A DNA stretch of 64,000 nucleotides from Aquimarina latercula DSM 2041 (GCF_000430645.1 NZ_KE387185.1:345780-409779); one strand, 5' to 3'. Shown: positions 42,602-52,727, counted from the stretch's first letter. Translations and numbers: made by a program. Notes: generated by a model not told the origin, from the sequence alone.

Positions 42602-44529
42602 TGAGAAATTTTCTTTACCTTTTATTATTTAGTAACTTTTCTGCAATTGGTCAAGTAACACTACAAATAGAAACAAGTCGAATTACAGGAGTAGCTCCAT
42701 TATATGTTTTTTTTGATGCAACACAGTCAGCAGGTTTAGATGGAACGAATGATTTGACAAATTCCGATTTCTCTTGGAGTTTTGACACTACTAATACAGA
42801 TGCTGATGGTACTTGGGAGATCTCTAAAGGTATGGTAGCGGGACATGTTTTTGAACAACCAGGAGTATATACGGTACAATGCACGGTAACAGACCCTTAA
42901 GGGAATGTAGATATGCAAACTATTACCATAACAACAACTTCTTTTACAGGAATAACATATTATGTATCAGAAGATGGGGATAATTCTAATGATGGAGTTA
43001 CTGCAGAAACCGCCTGGGAAACTGCAGAACATGCCTTACAACAATTGAATAGTAATGAGCAAATATTGTTTAGAAGAGGAGATACTTTTGATACTAATGG
43101 GGAAAATATTGAAGAACTACAAAATGGACCTATTATTATTGGCGCATATGGATCAGGGAACTCTCCAGTTTTAACTTCTAATACAGAAGAAGTTTTACAA
43201 TTAATAAATTCTTCTGATATAAGGATTATGGATCTTCATTTAATACCACAAGGTACTGGTCCATTTGGAGCAGGAGCAATTACAGTTTTAAACAACTCCG
43301 AGAATATTGTAGCACTTCGTCTGGAGATAGAACAAGCAACAGGAAGAGCAATTTACCAAGATGAATCAAATCTTTTTGGAGTTTTTGATTCTCAATTACA
43401 TGATTTTGGAGTTATAGGTGTATTCTCTGGTGATAGTAATCGTTTTTCTTTTGTGGGAAATACAATAGATCAATTAATAGGTACTGCGCAACCCGAACAT
43501 GGCATCAGGATTCAAGGAGGGGAAAAGCAGTTTTTAGCACATAATATATTAACAAACTTGGTAGATACCAAAACGGCTATCACTGTTAGAGGTGATGGAC
43601 AAAGGCATGTTATGATTTATAGAAATAATATGGATAGAATATTAGGTGTTAATCCTCAAAATGCTCAAACTATTGCCGCAATTTCTGATGTGACTATAGA
43701 AGGTAATTATATTGGTCAAAATTCGGATTACGTTGGTCAATCCTTTGGACCAACGATAAATGGAATTAATATAGAAGCGACTAATGTCACTATCAGAAAC
43801 AATGTTATTGATGGATATCGTAATGCGGTTTTTATAGGTAATGACGGTAATGGTGTACTTTCTGGTGAAGTAGATGTGTTTCATAATACAGTAAATTGGA
43901 GACCTGTAACTCCAGAAAGCGGAACATCTGGTCGAATTGTAAGAGTTAGAGATGCTTTTGAAGTAAATATCCAGAATAATGCTATTTCAGTTTCTAATGA
44001 AATGGAAGGAGAAATTCTAAATCAAGACGGCCTTAGCACAAATATCTTTACCAGTAGTAATTTAGTTACTGAAAATCCGAATTATATCTCAGGAACTTTG
44101 CCTGAATCAGCGGCAGATCAAAACAATATTTTAAATTATACACCCACTGAATTCAGCCCAATGGTCAACCAAGGAAGTAATAGCATACCAGTCTTTTTTG
44201 ATATAATGAATAATCAAAGACCATCTGGTTCTAATAAAGATATAGGAGCTTTTGAATTTATAAATATTAATCTATCTATAGAAGAAAGCTTACAGGAAAG
44301 TTTTTTCATTTACCCAAATCCAGTTACTGATTATATTTATATAAACAGCATCAATGCCATATATGATGTAGCTTTTACGGATATAAATGGCAAACTATTG
44401 TTTAAAAAGGAAGGATGTAAATCCCCAATAGATATAAGAAATTTTCCACAAGGTTTATATTTTTTATCTCTGAAAAATGAAAAAATGGTGGTAACCTATA
44501 AAATTATAAAACAAACTATTCCAAATTAA
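42601..44529 (+). pseudogene. PKD/beta-helix T9SS protein interrupted by one in-frame TAA
   Basis: The first part (42601-42900, about 99 residues) is a signal peptide (ending AIGQ) plus a PKD domain that breaks off at CTVTDP. The next codon is TAA (42898-42900), and the same frame continues with GNVDMQTITITT, which is the normal end of a PKD domain. A right-handed parallel beta-helix follows (about 42960-44260; YYVSEDGDNSNDG, NTIDQLIGTAQPEHGIRIQGG, VTIRNNVIDGYRNAVFIGNDG), and a type IX sorting domain (FFIYPNPVTDYIYIN) ends at 44529. A GAA codon here would restore one protein of about 642 residues. It is either a recent nonsense mutation, a read-through site or a sequencing error. If separate, the second part could restart at the ATG at 42913 but would lack a signal peptide. 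Confidence 0.75.
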
Positions 44530-44557
44530 ACTAACTTAGTGTCAAACTTTTATTATT

Positions 44558-44953
44558 ATGGCACTAACCATGGGAATCCCAGCTTTACTTTTTCCAGCAA
44601 TATCGTTAACCATGTTGGCTTATAACGCTAGATATTTGGCAATAGCAGCATTAATAAGACAGTTGCATAAGGAATACCTAAATTCACCATCAAAAAACAC
44701 CGTATTACAAATTAAAAATCTTAGAAAACGATTGTGGTTGATTAGAAATATGCAAGCGATCGCTATTATTAGTTTTCTTACGAGTGTAATTACTATGTTC
44801 TTATTATATGTAGAAAATAATAGCTTAGCGAATTTAATATTTGGGATAAGTTTATTTGCTTTGATGATTTCGCTTTTATTATCATTTATAGAAGTACAGA
44901 TTTCTACAAAAGCATTGTCTATAAGGTTGGACAGAATAGAAGAAAACAATTAG
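44558..44953 (+). CDS. DUF2721 family membrane protein
   Basis: This 131-residue inner-membrane protein has about three hydrophobic helices. The opening (ALLFPAISLTMLAYNARYLAIAALIRQLHKEY) and the central QIKNLRKRLWLIRNMQAIAIISFLTSVITMFLLY are typical of DUF2721. The family has no known function. It starts 28 bp after the beta-helix gene but is a widely conserved protein, so this is probably where the accessory island ends. Confidence 0.82.
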   Translation: MALTMGIPALLFPAISLTMLAYNARYLAIAALIRQLHKEYLNSPSKNTVLQIKNLRKRLWLIRNMQAIAIISFLTSVITMFLLYVENNSLANLIFGISLFALMISLLLSFIEVQISTKALSIRLDRIEENN

Positions 44954-44997
44954 AAATCCTTATATTGTTAGAACGTTTATATTTTAACCAACTTTAA

Positions 44998-46449
44998 ATG
45001 CTCCAGAATGAACTTTTTAACAATGTGATGCAAGACTTCAATACGGGTTATTGGGAGTTGCATATCGATCCGTATAGAGAAAATTGGTCAGAAAGATTTT
45101 ATGAAATTCTTGGATACTCTAAAGATGAAGTCCAATCAAATTTTGATTATTTTTTAGAGCATCTTATTCACAAAGAAGATATTGATGTCTTCAGAGATAA
45201 TTTCTTGAACTATCGAATAAATACGGTAAATTTTAAACAGCATATTAAAATATTAAATGCTAAAGGAAATTATCAATTATTTCGTTGTGTTACTAATGAT
45301 GCATTACCTGTAAATATTAAGGCAGAAGCTAGTTTTGTTTTTTTCTTCGAAATTAAACTTGAACCAGACAAGACTATAAAAAAAGATAATTTCTACTATA
45401 AAGAGACTGCTCAAATGACTGCTACAGGCAGTTGGTATGTAGATTTTCATAAAAAAGAAAGTTCTTGGGATTTTGAAACTTATAGGATACTCGAGTATCC
45501 GGAAGATTATAAACCATCTCTAAAAGATTCGGCAAATTATTATTCTGAAGATCATAGACAATTGGCAGCTGATTGTTTTTTTAATTGTGCTATGATGGGA
45601 ACTCCATTTAATACCGAAATTAAAATGGTTACTGCTAATAATAGGGAGTTTTGGGCAAGAGCAATCGGAAAACCAATATATAACGAGAACAAAGAAATTA
45701 TTGGTATTCGAGGAGTTTTTCAGGACATTGATGATATTAAAAGAAAAGAAGTTAGTTTACAGAAATCAGTGGACATTATTGCCGCCCAGAATTCTAGATT
45801 ATTCAATTTTGCGCACATTGTCTCACATAATCTTAGATCACACACAAGTAACTTGTCCTTATTAGTTCAGCTTATAGAAGATATTGATGATCCCAAAGAA
45901 AAGGAGGAGTTAATTAAAGAAGTGAAGACAATTTCGACTAACTTAAATACTACGATAGAACATCTTAACGAGATTGTTACTATACAGACTAATAATAAAC
46001 AAGAAAGAGTACCAATTAAATTTAAAGACGCTTTAAAATTGGTAGTAAATGGTATTAGTCATATGATTAGCAATAGTAACGCTGATATACAAGCTGATTT
46101 TAATGAAGTAGAAGAGATTGCCTATATACCGGCGTATTTAGAAAGTATCTTACTCAATTTAATAACGAATGCAATAAAATATAAACATCCAGATAGAGAA
46201 CCTATTATTTTTATAAAGACATATGTAGATGATGGAAATAAGTTTTTAAAAGTTTCTGATAATGGTGTAGGTATTGACCTGAAACTCTTTAAAGATAAAG
46301 TGTTTGGGATGTATAAAACTTTTCATTACAATAAAGATGCTGTTGGCATCGGATTGTTCTTAACAAAGAATCAGGTAGAATCGATGGATGGTACTATAAG
46401 TGTAGAAAGTGAAGTGAATAAAGGAACTACTTTTACAATAGGATTTTAA
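44998..46449 (+). CDS. PAS-domain sensor histidine kinase
   Basis: This 483-residue cytoplasmic kinase has two PAS domains (about 10-115 and 130-250; WELHIDPYRENWSERFYEILGYSKDE and GSWYVDFHKKESSWDFETYRILEYPEDY). A dimerisation helix follows with probable phospho-acceptor His 277 (HIVSHNLRSHTSNL), then a HATPase domain (NLITNAIKYKH about 385-400, KVSDNGVGIDL, GIGLFLTKNQVESMDGTI). No membrane segment is visible. The receiver gene at 46470 follows after 20 bp and is the obvious partner. The signal is unknown; PAS domains often bind haem, flavin or small ligands. Confidence 0.92.
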   Translation: MLQNELFNNVMQDFNTGYWELHIDPYRENWSERFYEILGYSKDEVQSNFDYFLEHLIHKEDIDVFRDNFLNYRINTVNFKQHIKILNAKGNYQLFRCVTNDALPVNIKAEASFVFFFEIKLEPDKTIKKDNFYYKETAQMTATGSWYVDFHKKESSWDFETYRILEYPEDYKPSLKDSANYYSEDHRQLAADCFFNCAMMGTPFNTEIKMVTANNREFWARAIGKPIYNENKEIIGIRGVFQDIDDIKRKEVSLQKSVDIIAAQNSRLFNFAHIVSHNLRSHTSNLSLLVQLIEDIDDPKEKEELIKEVKTISTNLNTTIEHLNEIVTIQTNNKQERVPIKFKDALKLVVNGISHMISNSNADIQADFNEVEEIAYIPAYLESILLNLITNAIKYKHPDREPIIFIKTYVDDGNKFLKVSDNGVGIDLKLFKDKVFGMYKTFHYNKDAVGIGLFLTKNQVESMDGTISVESEVNKGTTFTIGF

Positions 46450-46469
46450 ACACACATAATTCTTATATA

Positions 46470-46877
46470 ATGGGCGATAAAATAGAATTGGCATGCATTA
46501 TCGATGATGATAGTGTCTATGTAAATTTGGTAAAACGAATAATTGAAGCAAAACAGCTTTGTAAAAATTTATTAGTTTTCGAAAATGGAAAAGAAGCTTT
46601 GAGTTATTTTGAAGCTATTTTAACTAATGTAAGCGAAGAAAATATTCCTGAAATAATTTTTTTAGATCTAAACATGCCAGTTATGGATGGTTGGGAGTTT
46701 TTAGAACAATTTATCAGTATTAAAAATAATTTTGGGAAAGTTATTACACTATATATTGTTAGTTCTTCTATTAACCCACTCGATATTACTAAGGCAAAGA
46801 ACATAAAAGGTGTAAAGGATTACTTAATTAAACCTGTAACAATTGAAGACTTAGAATCGATCTTTAGTGTAGCGTAA
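46470..46877 (+). CDS. Single-domain response regulator
   Basis: This 135-residue CheY-like receiver has the acidic pair DDD near residues 12-14, phospho-acceptor Asp 66 (FLDLNMPVMDGWEF), a conserved Ser in YIVSSSINP and Lys in VKDYLIKPVT. No output domain is present. It lies 20 bp after the PAS histidine kinase gene and is followed by a terminator, so the two form a two-gene unit. Receivers of this type often act through protein contact rather than DNA binding. Confidence 0.92.
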   Translation: MGDKIELACIIDDDSVYVNLVKRIIEAKQLCKNLLVFENGKEALSYFEAILTNVSEENIPEIIFLDLNMPVMDGWEFLEQFISIKNNFGKVITLYIVSSSINPLDITKAKNIKGVKDYLIKPVTIEDLESIFSVA

Positions 46878-46880
46878 AAG

Positions 46881-46911
46881 AAAAAAGACTTCTTATTAAG
46901 AAGTCTTTTTT
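46881..46911. terminator. Bidirectional terminator between the response regulator and pyk
   Basis: AAAAAAGACTTCTT (46881-46894) pairs with AAGAAGTCTTTTTT (46898-46911), with A and T runs on both sides. It serves the convergent genes ending at 46877 and 46939. Confidence 0.88.
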
Positions 46912-46938
46912 ATAACATTTAGATATTATGAGGTATGC

Positions 46939-48366
46939 TTACATCTGCGATACTCTTAATGTATTTACCATTCCTTTTTCGGCGACTGGCATTGCGGCAA
47001 GATTAATTAACATGTCGTTTTTTTCAACAAAACCTCGTTCTAAGGCTAAATTGTTAACGTCTTGTACTGTTTCATCAGTACTCACATATTTATCATAATA
47101 GAAGGCTTTTACTCCCCATAATAGACTAAGTTGAGAAAGAATTCTTCTATTACTGGTAAAAACTAAAATATGAGCTCCAGGTCTCCAAGCAGAGATCTGA
47201 AAAGCAGTATATCCACTATTAGTAAGTGTGCAGATTGCTTTAGCCTCTATATCGTTAGCCATATGTGCAGCGTGATAACAAATAGATTTGGTAATAAATC
47301 TATTTGTTCTAATATGAGGTGGACTTTGAGGTACTTGTATTAATTCAGAGTTCTCAACACTATTAATAATTTTGGTCATAGTCTCAATAACCTGCACTGG
47401 ATATTTACCAACAGAGGTTTCACCTGATAGCATAACCGCATCCGCACCATCCATAACAGAATTAGCAACATCATTAACCTCTGCACGTGTTGGGGTTAAA
47501 CTATCAATCATAGTTTCCATCATCTGAGTGGCAATGATTACTGGAATTCTTGCTGTTTTAGCTTTTAAAACTAGTTTCTTTTGTATAAGAGGAACTTCTT
47601 GAGCAGGGATTTCTACTCCAAGATCTCCTCGCGCTACCATTAAACCATCGCAGTATGCAACAATTTTATCAATGTTTTCTACACCTTCAGGTTTTTCGAT
47701 TTTAGCAACAATAGGAATTTTATGTTCACTATGTTCTTTAATTAAATCTTGTAATTGAATAAGATCCTGTGCGTGACGCACGAAAGATAATGCGACCCAA
47801 TCAACCTGTAGACTACAAGCAAAAATAGCATCCTTAATATCTTTTTCAGTAAGAGCCGGTAATGAAATATTTGTATTAGGTAAGTTCACCCCTTTTTTAG
47901 ATCTTAGAGGTCCACCTTGAATTACTTTGGCCTTTACGGTATCTTTATTATTAGAGGAAACTACTTCGAAAATTAATTTTCCATCATCTAGTAAAATTCT
48001 TTCCCCTGATTTTACATCTTTAGGAAAAGTATCATAGTTCATATAAACACTTTCTGCGGTACCTTCAAAAGGCTTTCCTGTGACAAAATTAATATGATCA
48101 CCATCATTAACAATGACATCTCCTTTCATAACACCAACCCTTAATTTAGGGCCTTGTAAGTCTGCTAGAATAGCTGCATTGTAGCCATGTTTAGAACCTA
48201 AATCACGTATCATTTTAACTCGTTCTTTTACATCTTCATAGTCAGCATGAGAAAAATTAATTCTAAAAACATTTACACCCGCATCTAGCATTTTTTTCAA
48301 TACATCTTTTGTACTGGTAGCGGGTCCAAGTGTTGCCACTATTTTAGTTTTCTTAGTTTTCGGCAT
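46939..48366 (-). CDS. pyk: Pyruvate kinase
   Basis: This 475-residue glycolytic enzyme converts phosphoenolpyruvate and ADP to pyruvate and ATP. Typical segments are KIVATLGPAT at the N terminus, RINFSHADYEDV, ADLQGPKLRVG, VAKIEKPEGV, MVARGDLGVEIP, IIATQMMETM, the ANSVMDGADAVMLSGETSVGKYP loop, and a C-terminal domain of about 120 residues. Its ATG overlaps the TAA of the upstream IPExxxDY gene by one base (TAATG at 48362-48366 on the minus strand), so the two are translationally coupled. Confidence 0.97.
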   Translation of the reverse strand: MPKTKKTKIVATLGPATSTKDVLKKMLDAGVNVFRINFSHADYEDVKERVKMIRDLGSKHGYNAAILADLQGPKLRVGVMKGDVIVNDGDHINFVTGKPFEGTAESVYMNYDTFPKDVKSGERILLDDGKLIFEVVSSNNKDTVKAKVIQGGPLRSKKGVNLPNTNISLPALTEKDIKDAIFACSLQVDWVALSFVRHAQDLIQLQDLIKEHSEHKIPIVAKIEKPEGVENIDKIVAYCDGLMVARGDLGVEIPAQEVPLIQKKLVLKAKTARIPVIIATQMMETMIDSLTPTRAEVNDVANSVMDGADAVMLSGETSVGKYPVQVIETMTKIINSVENSELIQVPQSPPHIRTNRFITKSICYHAAHMANDIEAKAICTLTNSGYTAFQISAWRPGAHILVFTSNRRILSQLSLLWGVKAFYYDKYVSTDETVQDVNNLALERGFVEKNDMLINLAAMPVAEKGMVNTLRVSQM

Positions 48367-48860
48367 TATTCAAATATTAAGTTGTTCTTTGATTTTAGTT
48401 GTGTATAATCTACTACGTAAGCTGTAATAATTTGTGGTATAGTAAGTAGATTAGTAGTTAATGTTTTACTTGAAAACTGAGAAGTTTCAGCTTCTATTTT
48501 CAGAAAGTAATCCACATTTTTTAGTTCTGGGATGAGGTGTTTGGTAACATAGCGTTCTTCCGTTGCCTCAGCAAACAAACCTTCTGTTGGCGCACTATCA
48601 GATTTAACTTTTGTCTTAAATTTATTTCCCAAAAGACTATAAGTATTATATTGAAAATGGTCATGATATTGAAACAGCGGAAAACTCGCCGATTGGGCAT
48701 CATATTCAAATTTTATATCTTGATCTTTTCTGAAAAGTCTAAGATCCATATATTTATTTAACGCAAAAGCTAATCGATATGAAGCTAGCGAACTATGGAT
48801 GGCAATTAGATCATAATCATCATCTTCTAGGGTATCTAAAATTAACCTTTGGATTGCCAT
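48366..48860 (-). CDS. IPExxxDY family protein
   Basis: This 164-residue cytoplasmic protein carries the family motif IPELKNVDY near residues 107-115. The family is found in Bacteroidota, and in my recollection it commonly sits directly upstream of pyk, as here. The stop overlaps the start of pyk by one base. Its function is unknown. The context suggests a link to glycolysis or pyruvate kinase expression, but there is no direct evidence. Confidence 0.85.
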   Translation of the reverse strand: MAIQRLILDTLEDDDYDLIAIHSSLASYRLAFALNKYMDLRLFRKDQDIKFEYDAQSASFPLFQYHDHFQYNTYSLLGNKFKTKVKSDSAPTEGLFAEATEERYVTKHLIPELKNVDYFLKIEAETSQFSSKTLTTNLLTIPQIITAYVVDYTQLKSKNNLIFE

Positions 48861-49058
48861 TAAAATTTATATTTTTCCAGAATTATCGAGAAATATACAA
48901 ATAAAATCTCCTTAGGAGTTTAATAAAACATAAAGATATTGTACGAAAACGATTGAGTTAGTATCTTTTAGGTAAGCATGGGTAAAAGTGACGTTAAAAT
49001 GACAATTTTATAATCTATTAACAGCTTTTTAGAATAGAAATAAAAGAAAACTAAATTT

Positions 49059-49796
49059 TTATGGGAAATTAATTTTGGATTGAAATGCGAAATATGCTCT
49101 TTTAGAAGCTTTTTCTTCAGCTTTCTTCTTAGAAGTTGCTCTTGCTTTTGCTACTACTTTTTCATCGATCCAGAGTTTTACCGCAAAATGTTTCATTTCA
49201 TCTTTTCCGGTATCTTCATAGATTTCATAGTTAAAATTCTTCTTTACCTTTTGACACCATTCTATCAACAAACTTTTATAACTAATAATTTGTCCTTCTA
49301 GGCTTTCAATGTCTACATAAGGATTGATAACAGATTCGTGTATAAAACGTTCACAATAAACAAATCCTCTATCTAGATAAATTGCCCCAATTAATGCTTC
49401 GAATAGATTACCATGAATATTTATACCAAATTGAGATTTTGGGATATTAGTTCTTACTAGTTCTATTAATTTAAGATCTTTTCCTAGTTCGTTTAGGTGT
49501 TTTCTACTTACTACTTTAGCTCGCATCTTGGTAAGATACCCTTCATTACCTTCAGGCACTTCTTTAAATAAATGGGCAGCGATAACGCTACTAAGCATGG
49601 CATCTCCAAGAAATTCTAGTCGTTCATAATTAACCGCATTTCCTTTTTTATCCTTAAGGTTTAGAGATCGATGCGTAAAAGCTTTTTCGTAAGGGCCAAT
49701 GTTTTTGGGCTTAAAGCCTACGATATTTTGAATTTTAGAAAAAAAATTCCCGTTCTTATCAGAGCGGGAATTTAATATGTTGCGAATAACACTCAT
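49059..49796 (-). CDS. rnc: Ribonuclease III
   Basis: This 245-residue endoribonuclease is specific for double-stranded RNA (rRNA and mRNA processing). The signature NYERLEFLGDAMLSSVIAAHLF and the second acidic site FEALIGAIYLDRG give the catalytic carboxylates. The C-terminal region (about 170-240; YKSLLIEWCQKVKKNFNYEIYEDTG, ARATSKKKAEEKASKRAY) is the double-stranded RNA-binding domain. It starts 2 bp after the stop of fabF, in the order acpP-fabF-rnc. Confidence 0.95.
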   Translation of the reverse strand: MSVIRNILNSRSDKNGNFFSKIQNIVGFKPKNIGPYEKAFTHRSLNLKDKKGNAVNYERLEFLGDAMLSSVIAAHLFKEVPEGNEGYLTKMRAKVVSRKHLNELGKDLKLIELVRTNIPKSQFGINIHGNLFEALIGAIYLDRGFVYCERFIHESVINPYVDIESLEGQIISYKSLLIEWCQKVKKNFNYEIYEDTGKDEMKHFAVKLWIDEKVVAKARATSKKKAEEKASKRAYFAFQSKINFP

Positions 49797-49798
49797 TA

Positions 49799-51052
49799 TT
49801 ATTCGTCTAGTTTTTTAAATAATACACAAGCATTATGACCTCCGAAGCCAAATGTGTTACTCATTGCATACGTAATCTCACGTTTTTGAGCTTTGTTTAG
49901 TGTTAAATTTAACCTGTTGTCTATGTTTTCATCCACAGTAGTGTGATTGATCGTTGGAGGCACGATGCTATGTTGCATTGCAAGTATAGAAGCAATTGAT
50001 TCTATAGCTCCAGCTGCACCAAGTAAGTGTCCAGTCATAGATTTTGTTGAATTTATATTCATGTTAGGTGCGTGATCACCAAAAACTTTAGTAATAGCTT
50101 TCAATTCTGCAACATCTCCTAAAGGAGTGGATGTTCCATGAGTATTTATAGCATCTACTTGTTCTGGGTTTACACCTGCATCTCGTAAACAATTAAGCAT
50201 TACACGTTCTACTCCAATCCCATCTGGATGCGGGGCAGTCATGTGATAAGCATCACTAGACATTCCACCACCAACAACCTCTGCATAGATTTTTGCGCCA
50301 CGTGCTTTTGCGTGTTCATATTCTTCAAGGATAAGAGCACCACCACCTTCTCCTAGGACAAAACCATCTCTGGTTGCATCAAAAGGTCTCGAGGCAGTTT
50401 CCGGACTCTCATTTCTTGTAGATAACGCATGCATAGCATTAAATCCTCCCATACCAGCAATTGTAACTGCTGCTTCACTTCCTCCTGTTACAATGATATC
50501 GCAATGTCCTAAACGAATATAGTTTAGAGCATCGATCATAGAATTGGCTGATGAAGCACAAGCCGAAACCGTGGTATAATTAGGTCCCATAAAACCATTT
50601 CTAATAGAAATGTGACCAGGAGCAATATCGGCAATCATTTTTGGGATGAAGAAAGGATTGAAACGCGGTGTTCCATTTCCATTGGCATAACCAATTACTT
50701 CTTCCTGAAAAGTTTCTAATCCACCAATACCAGCACCCCAGATAACACCAACTCTAAATTTATCAACCTTCTCAAGATCGATAGCAGCATCTTTTATAGC
50801 TTCTTCAGAAGAAACAATAGCGTACTGCGCAAACTTATCAAGTTTACGTGCTTCTTTTCTTTCGAAATAATCTGTGGGATTATAATTTTTGACTTCGCAA
50901 GCAAATTTAGTCTTGAAATGTTCGGTATCGAAATATGTAATGGGTGCGCAACCGCTTTTACCATTTACTAATCCATCCCAATATTCTTCAATATTGTTAC
51001 CGATGGGCGTCAATGCCCCTAGTCCTGTGACTACAACTCGCTTAAGATTCAT
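49799..51052 (-). CDS. fabF: Beta-ketoacyl-ACP synthase II
   Basis: This 417-residue enzyme extends fatty acyl chains by condensing malonyl-ACP with acyl-ACP. The catalytic triad is visible: Cys 165 in TVSACASSANSM, His 305 in NTHGTSTPLGD and His 342 in SMTGHLLGAAGA. The C-terminal NTFGFGGHNACVLFK is also typical. Its substrate carrier gene, acpP, lies 17 bp upstream and rnc 2 bp downstream, so this is one operon. Confidence 0.97.
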   Translation of the reverse strand: MNLKRVVVTGLGALTPIGNNIEEYWDGLVNGKSGCAPITYFDTEHFKTKFACEVKNYNPTDYFERKEARKLDKFAQYAIVSSEEAIKDAAIDLEKVDKFRVGVIWGAGIGGLETFQEEVIGYANGNGTPRFNPFFIPKMIADIAPGHISIRNGFMGPNYTTVSACASSANSMIDALNYIRLGHCDIIVTGGSEAAVTIAGMGGFNAMHALSTRNESPETASRPFDATRDGFVLGEGGGALILEEYEHAKARGAKIYAEVVGGGMSSDAYHMTAPHPDGIGVERVMLNCLRDAGVNPEQVDAINTHGTSTPLGDVAELKAITKVFGDHAPNMNINSTKSMTGHLLGAAGAIESIASILAMQHSIVPPTINHTTVDENIDNRLNLTLNKAQKREITYAMSNTFGFGGHNACVLFKKLDE

Positions 51053-51069
51053 ATTGTGTTGTGAAGTTA

Positions 51070-51303
51070 TTACTTTGCGTCTTCAATATAAGATATTGCT
51101 TGACCAACTGTTGCAATGTTTTCAGCTTGATCATCTGGAATCTGAATATCGAATTCTTTTTCGAATTCCATAATCAATTCTACAGTGTCTAACGAATCAG
51201 CGCCTAGGTCATTTGTGAAGCTAGCTTCAGTTACAACCTCATTTTCGTCTACTCCTAATTTGTCAACGATTATCGCTTTTACTCTTGATGCAATGTCTGA
51301 CAT
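51070..51303 (-). CDS. acpP: Acyl carrier protein
   Basis: This 77-residue carrier of fatty acyl chains has the phosphopantetheine-attachment motif DLGADSLDTVELIMEFE, with Ser 37, and the usual acidic four-helix composition. It is first in acpP-fabF-rnc and is preceded by a candidate promoter. It is divergent from purN. Confidence 0.98.
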   Translation of the reverse strand: MSDIASRVKAIIVDKLGVDENEVVTEASFTNDLGADSLDTVELIMEFEKEFDIQIPDDQAENIATVGQAISYIEDAK

Positions 51304-51334
51304 AATGTTTAATTTTAATTTTTTAATTAGGTGG

Positions 51335-51368
51335 CAAAAATAAAAAACTTTATTTTAAAACCCCACAA
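51335..51368 (-). promoter_or_regulatory. acpP promoter
   Basis: On the minus strand TTG (51366-51368), 23 bp, then TATTTTTG (51335-51342), a full match to TAnnTTTG. The -7 box lies 31 bp upstream of the acpP ATG. The spacing is at the long end of the usual range. Confidence 0.6.
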
Positions 51369-51478
51369 TCCGCTAAAAATGTATTTGTATTTTATCAAAT
51401 ATATGGAAGTATTGGCTTTTTGCTACCTAAAAATGGATAATAATTATTTTTTTTGTGCTCTCTAAAACAACTCTATCT

Positions 51479-52057
51479 ATGAAGCGTATCATAATTTTTG
51501 CTTCCGGTTCCGGTACCAATGCCGAGAATATAATTAAATACTTTCAAGAACGGAAAAATGCCGAGGTTACACATGTGTTTTCTAACAACCTGCGTGCCAA
51601 AGTTTTAAAACGTGCTCATGACCTTAAGGTAAAGGCCTTACACTTTGATAAAGAATCATTTTATACGTCTAATGATGTATTAAATATATTAAAGGACGCA
51701 CAGCCTGATGTAATAGTTTTGGCGGGATTCTTATGGATTTTTCCTAAAAAGATTATTGATATTTTTCCTAATAAAGTGATTAATATACATCCAGCATTAC
51801 TTCCTAAATATGGTGGAAAAGGAATGTATGGTAACCACGTGCATGAGGCAGTAGTAAGAAATAAGGAAAAAGAAACAGGTATAACTATTCATTATGTGAA
51901 TGAACATTATGATGAAGGTGCCATTATTTTTCAGGCAAAAACTCCTGTAGAGCAGCATTACTCAGCTGATGATGTCGCTAGGGCAATTCATGAATTAGAA
52001 TATAAACACTTTCCTATCGTTATAGAAGAACTTTTGTTTTCTGAAGGAGATAAATAA
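51479..52057 (+). CDS. purN: Phosphoribosylglycinamide formyltransferase
   Basis: This enzyme transfers a formyl group from 10-formyl-tetrahydrofolate to GAR in purine synthesis. The 192-residue product has the N-terminal IIIFASGSGTNAENII loop, VLAGFLWIFP, the catalytic INIHPALLPKYGGKGMYG region and TGITIHYVNEHYDEGAIIFQ with the catalytic Asp. The ATG at 51479 is preferred to a GTG eight codons upstream because the family begins right at this strand. An RNase H gene starts 2 bp after its stop. Confidence 0.95.
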   Translation: MKRIIIFASGSGTNAENIIKYFQERKNAEVTHVFSNNLRAKVLKRAHDLKVKALHFDKESFYTSNDVLNILKDAQPDVIVLAGFLWIFPKKIIDIFPNKVINIHPALLPKYGGKGMYGNHVHEAVVRNKEKETGITIHYVNEHYDEGAIIFQAKTPVEQHYSADDVARAIHELEYKHFPIVIEELLFSEGDK

Positions 52058-52059
52058 TT

Positions 52060-52695
52060 ATGGCAAAAAAGGAAAAGTTTTATGTTGTCTGGGAAGGACA
52101 CAAACCTGGAATTTATACCAAATGGGATGATTGTAAAGCTGCGGTAAAAGGATATGCTAGTGCAAAATTTAAGTCATTCGAATCTTTTGATTTGGCCAAA
52201 AAGGCATACAATGGTAATTATGAAGATTATAAAGGGAAAAGTAAACCTAAATCTTCTCTTACTAAGGAACAATTGGCAAAAATAGGAGAACCTAACTTAT
52301 ATTCTATTGCAGTAGATGCAGCATCAAGCGGAAATCCTGGTAAGATGGAATATAGAGGCGTGGATACACAAACAGAGAAGCAACTTTTTCATCAAGGTCC
52401 TTTTCCTCAGGGAACAAATAATATAGGTGAATTTTTGGCTTTAGTACACGGATTGGCATATCTAAAAAAGAAAGGAAGCGATCGAATTTTATATACAGAT
52501 TCTAGAATTGCTATGGGTTGGGTGCAAAAAAAAATGTGTAAGACAAGACTAACACGTAATTCTAAGAATAGAGAGATGTTTGATTTGGTGGATCGTGCAA
52601 TTCTGTGGCTCAAAGAAAATAAATATACTACTACAATTGTGAAATGGGAGACCAAAGCCTGGGGAGAAATTCCAGCTGATTTTGGTAGGAAATAA
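52060..52695 (+). CDS. Ribonuclease H with N-terminal viroplasmin domain
   Basis: This 211-residue protein has an N-terminal viroplasmin-type RNA/DNA hybrid-binding module (about 5-52; FYVVWEGHKPGIYTKWDDCKAAVKGY). The RNase HI fold that follows contains all four catalytic carboxylates: Asp 86 (AVDAASSGNPG), Glu 124 (NIGEFLAL), Asp 147 (YTDSRIAMGW) and Asp 207 (IPADFGR). It cuts RNA in RNA-DNA hybrids. It is co-transcribed with purN (2-bp gap) and ends in a bidirectional terminator. Confidence 0.93.
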   Translation: MAKKEKFYVVWEGHKPGIYTKWDDCKAAVKGYASAKFKSFESFDLAKKAYNGNYEDYKGKSKPKSSLTKEQLAKIGEPNLYSIAVDAASSGNPGKMEYRGVDTQTEKQLFHQGPFPQGTNNIGEFLALVHGLAYLKKKGSDRILYTDSRIAMGWVQKKMCKTRLTRNSKNREMFDLVDRAILWLKENKYTTTIVKWETKAWGEIPADFGRK

Positions 52696-52727
52696 AATTC
52701 CGAATACTACCTAATTACTATTGTTAA

